A stretch of 5,596 nt of DNA, taken from NCBI GenBank assembly GCA_029263035.1, contig JAJCYF010000174.1, positions 1 to 5,596 of the forward strand, given 5' to 3'. Below are positions 4,740-5,596 of this stretch, in pieces. Source of the DNA: Actinomycetes bacterium (GTDB lineage Bacteria; Actinomycetota; CADDZG01; JAHWKV01). The notes beneath the pieces are model-generated. The model searched no databases. It was not told the DNA's origin and saw only the letters and a list, made by a program, of their open reading frames with translations. Every line of letters begins with the position of its first letter. Within the stretch, counting starts at the first letter, position 1. Position numbers and translations under genes: made by a program.

Positions 4740-5480
4740 ATGACACCGCCCCGTGTCGTCCTGCTTCCCGGCATCGTCATGCCGGCAAACCTGCGCTACG
4801 CCGCCCTTGCCGGCGAACTCGGCGGTTCGGCCTTGACCCTGCTCAAAGAGCTGGAGGTCTATTCGGGAGACCAACCACCGCCGGGATACGGGATATCCAC
4901 CGAGGTTGAGGGCATCTCGGCCGCCGCCGATGCCGCCGGCTGGAAGACCTTTCACCTTTACGGACACTCCGGCGGCGGTGCGTGCGCAATTGCCTACGCG
5001 CACCGGTACCCGGAACGGGTTCTCAGTCTGGCGGTCGATGAGCCGGCCATCGACTTCTCGGCCGCTGCTGCCGCCTATCTGAACCCGGAGTTGGAACGGA
5101 TAAAGGCCTTGCCGCCGGGCGAACGGTTCGCTTCCTTCGTGCGGCTTCAACTGGCGCCGGGGGTCGAACCGCCGTCCAGGCCGCCGGGTCCGCCTCCGGA
5201 ATGGATGGCGAAGCGCGGATGGGGAATTGAAGCCTTCACCGATGCGGTGGCGGAATCGACCGAGTCCACGGTCTCGCGTGAGTACCGGGGGCCCGTCTAC
5301 TTCAGTTATGGCAGCCTGAGCAACCCGTACTGGGAACAGATGGCCCGGCGGCTCACCGGCAGGTACCGCCGGTACACCGCCGAAAGATACGAAGGCGCCC
5401 ACCATTTCAACACCTCCCACCAGCACTCCCCTAAGCGGGTGGCCGCAGCGCTCAGGAACCTGTGGTCATCGGCGGAGTAG
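4740..5480 (+). CDS. Alpha/beta-hydrolase fold protein
   Basis: This 246-residue protein shows the alpha/beta-hydrolase layout. VVLLPGIVMPANLRY (7-20) is the first strand and oxyanion-hole region. FHLYGHSGGGACAIAYAHRY (71-90) contains the nucleophile elbow G-H-S-G-G with Ser77 as the catalytic nucleophile. LSLAVDEPAIDF (96-107) follows, and EGAHHFNTSHQHSP (218-231) near the end supplies the catalytic His, probably His221. The usual acid after the seventh strand is absent: PVYFSYGSLSNPYW (185-198) has Ser/Asn where Asp is common. Asp100 or Glu101 after the sixth strand may replace it. No signal peptide is evident, so it is probably cytoplasmic. The substrate is unknown; esterases, lactonases and C-C hydrolases share this fold. 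The ATG at 4740 follows an in-frame TGA (4734-4736) closely and has no clear ribosome binding site. It is convergent with nothing nearby and appears to be transcribed alone. Confidence 0.85.
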   Translation: MTPPRVVLLPGIVMPANLRYAALAGELGGSALTLLKELEVYSGDQPPPGYGISTEVEGISAAADAAGWKTFHLYGHSGGGACAIAYAHRYPERVLSLAVDEPAIDFSAAAAAYLNPELERIKALPPGERFASFVRLQLAPGVEPPSRPPGPPPEWMAKRGWGIEAFTDAVAESTESTVSREYRGPVYFSYGSLSNPYWEQMARRLTGRYRRYTAERYEGAHHFNTSHQHSPKRVAAALRNLWSSAE

Positions 5481-5494
5481 GCCGGGTTGAGGGG

Positions 5495-5596
5495 TAGGCC
5501 CGGTAGGCCCGGGAGGCCAGCAGGCCCGGTAGGCCCGGTAGGGCCGGGAGGGCCGCAGGCCCGGGAGGGCCGGTAGGCCCGGTAGGGCCGGGAGGG
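5495..5596. repeat. GC-rich 9-bp tandem repeat array (minisatellite), runs off the window
   Basis: Starting 14 bases after the hydrolase stop, the sequence consists of about eleven head-to-tail copies of a 9-bp unit, consensus TAGGCCCGG, with variants TAGGGCCGG, CAGGCCCGG and GAGGGCCGG. Two copies are 8 bp long (5513-5520 and 5548-5555), and the array continues past 5596. TAG occurs in one forward frame, and the 8-bp units shift the frame in all readings, so a collagen-like Gly-X-Y protein is not maintained, although short stretches such as GRPGRP on the plus strand or GPTGPT on the minus strand appear. It is best read as a non-coding, slippage-prone array. Any functional role is unknown. Confidence 0.85.

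Noticed and set aside
4722..5426. Minus-strand open frame of 234 codons
   Set aside because: It is antisense to the alpha/beta-hydrolase, which has a clear nucleophile elbow. I also checked whether this frame continued the ftsY fragment; it shows no GTPase motifs.
5495..5596. Collagen-like Gly-X-Y coding region
   Set aside because: GRPGRP on the plus strand and GPTGPT on the minus strand look collagen-like, but the two 8-bp units break the frame and no start or continuous Gly-X-Y reading spans the array.
5495..5596. CRISPR array
   Set aside because: The units are 9 bp, contiguous and without unique spacers, so this is a simple tandem repeat.

Overview
The window is GC-rich chromosomal DNA (about two-thirds GC by eye) that most resembles an actinobacterium. 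This rests on the GC-rich codon use, the common GTG/TTG starts, candidate -10 boxes placed 5-6 bases before start codons as in leaderless mRNAs, and a VapB antitoxin of a type I associate with Actinobacteria. The phylum is an inference; nothing visible fixes the genus.

Left part (1-823, minus strand). The window opens inside ffh, the signal recognition particle GTPase, of which only the N-terminal 65 codons are present. Upstream of it in the same direction lies a small two-helix membrane protein with a TrkA-C/RCK_C-like C-terminal domain. It lacks both the nucleotide-binding RCK N-domain and any channel pore.

Centre (about 824-3703, plus strand). A divergent intergenic region leads into a two-gene ABC-2 exporter operon of the NatA/NatB type, an ATPase and a permease overlapping by 4 bp. 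After 157 bp comes a GNAT acetyltransferase related to the AAC(6')-Ib aminoglycoside acetyltransferases and their relatives. The exporter and acetyltransferase could both serve self-protection, but that is only suggested by adjacency.

Right part (3704-4739, minus strand). A gene-poor gap is followed by a compact vapBC toxin-antitoxin operon. The antitoxin start has a candidate leaderless promoter covered by two GTGTWACAC palindromes about two helical turns apart, a likely autoregulatory operator. Immediately behind the operator is an unlisted decayed fragment: the last ~38 codons of ftsY, the SRP receptor, with one frameshift. ftsY and ffh are frequent chromosomal neighbours, so the whole window may lie within a rearranged ftsY-ffh locus.

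Right end (4740-5596, plus strand). An alpha/beta-hydrolase starts just beyond the ftsY remnant. It is followed within 15 bp by a GC-rich 9-bp tandem repeat array that runs off the window.
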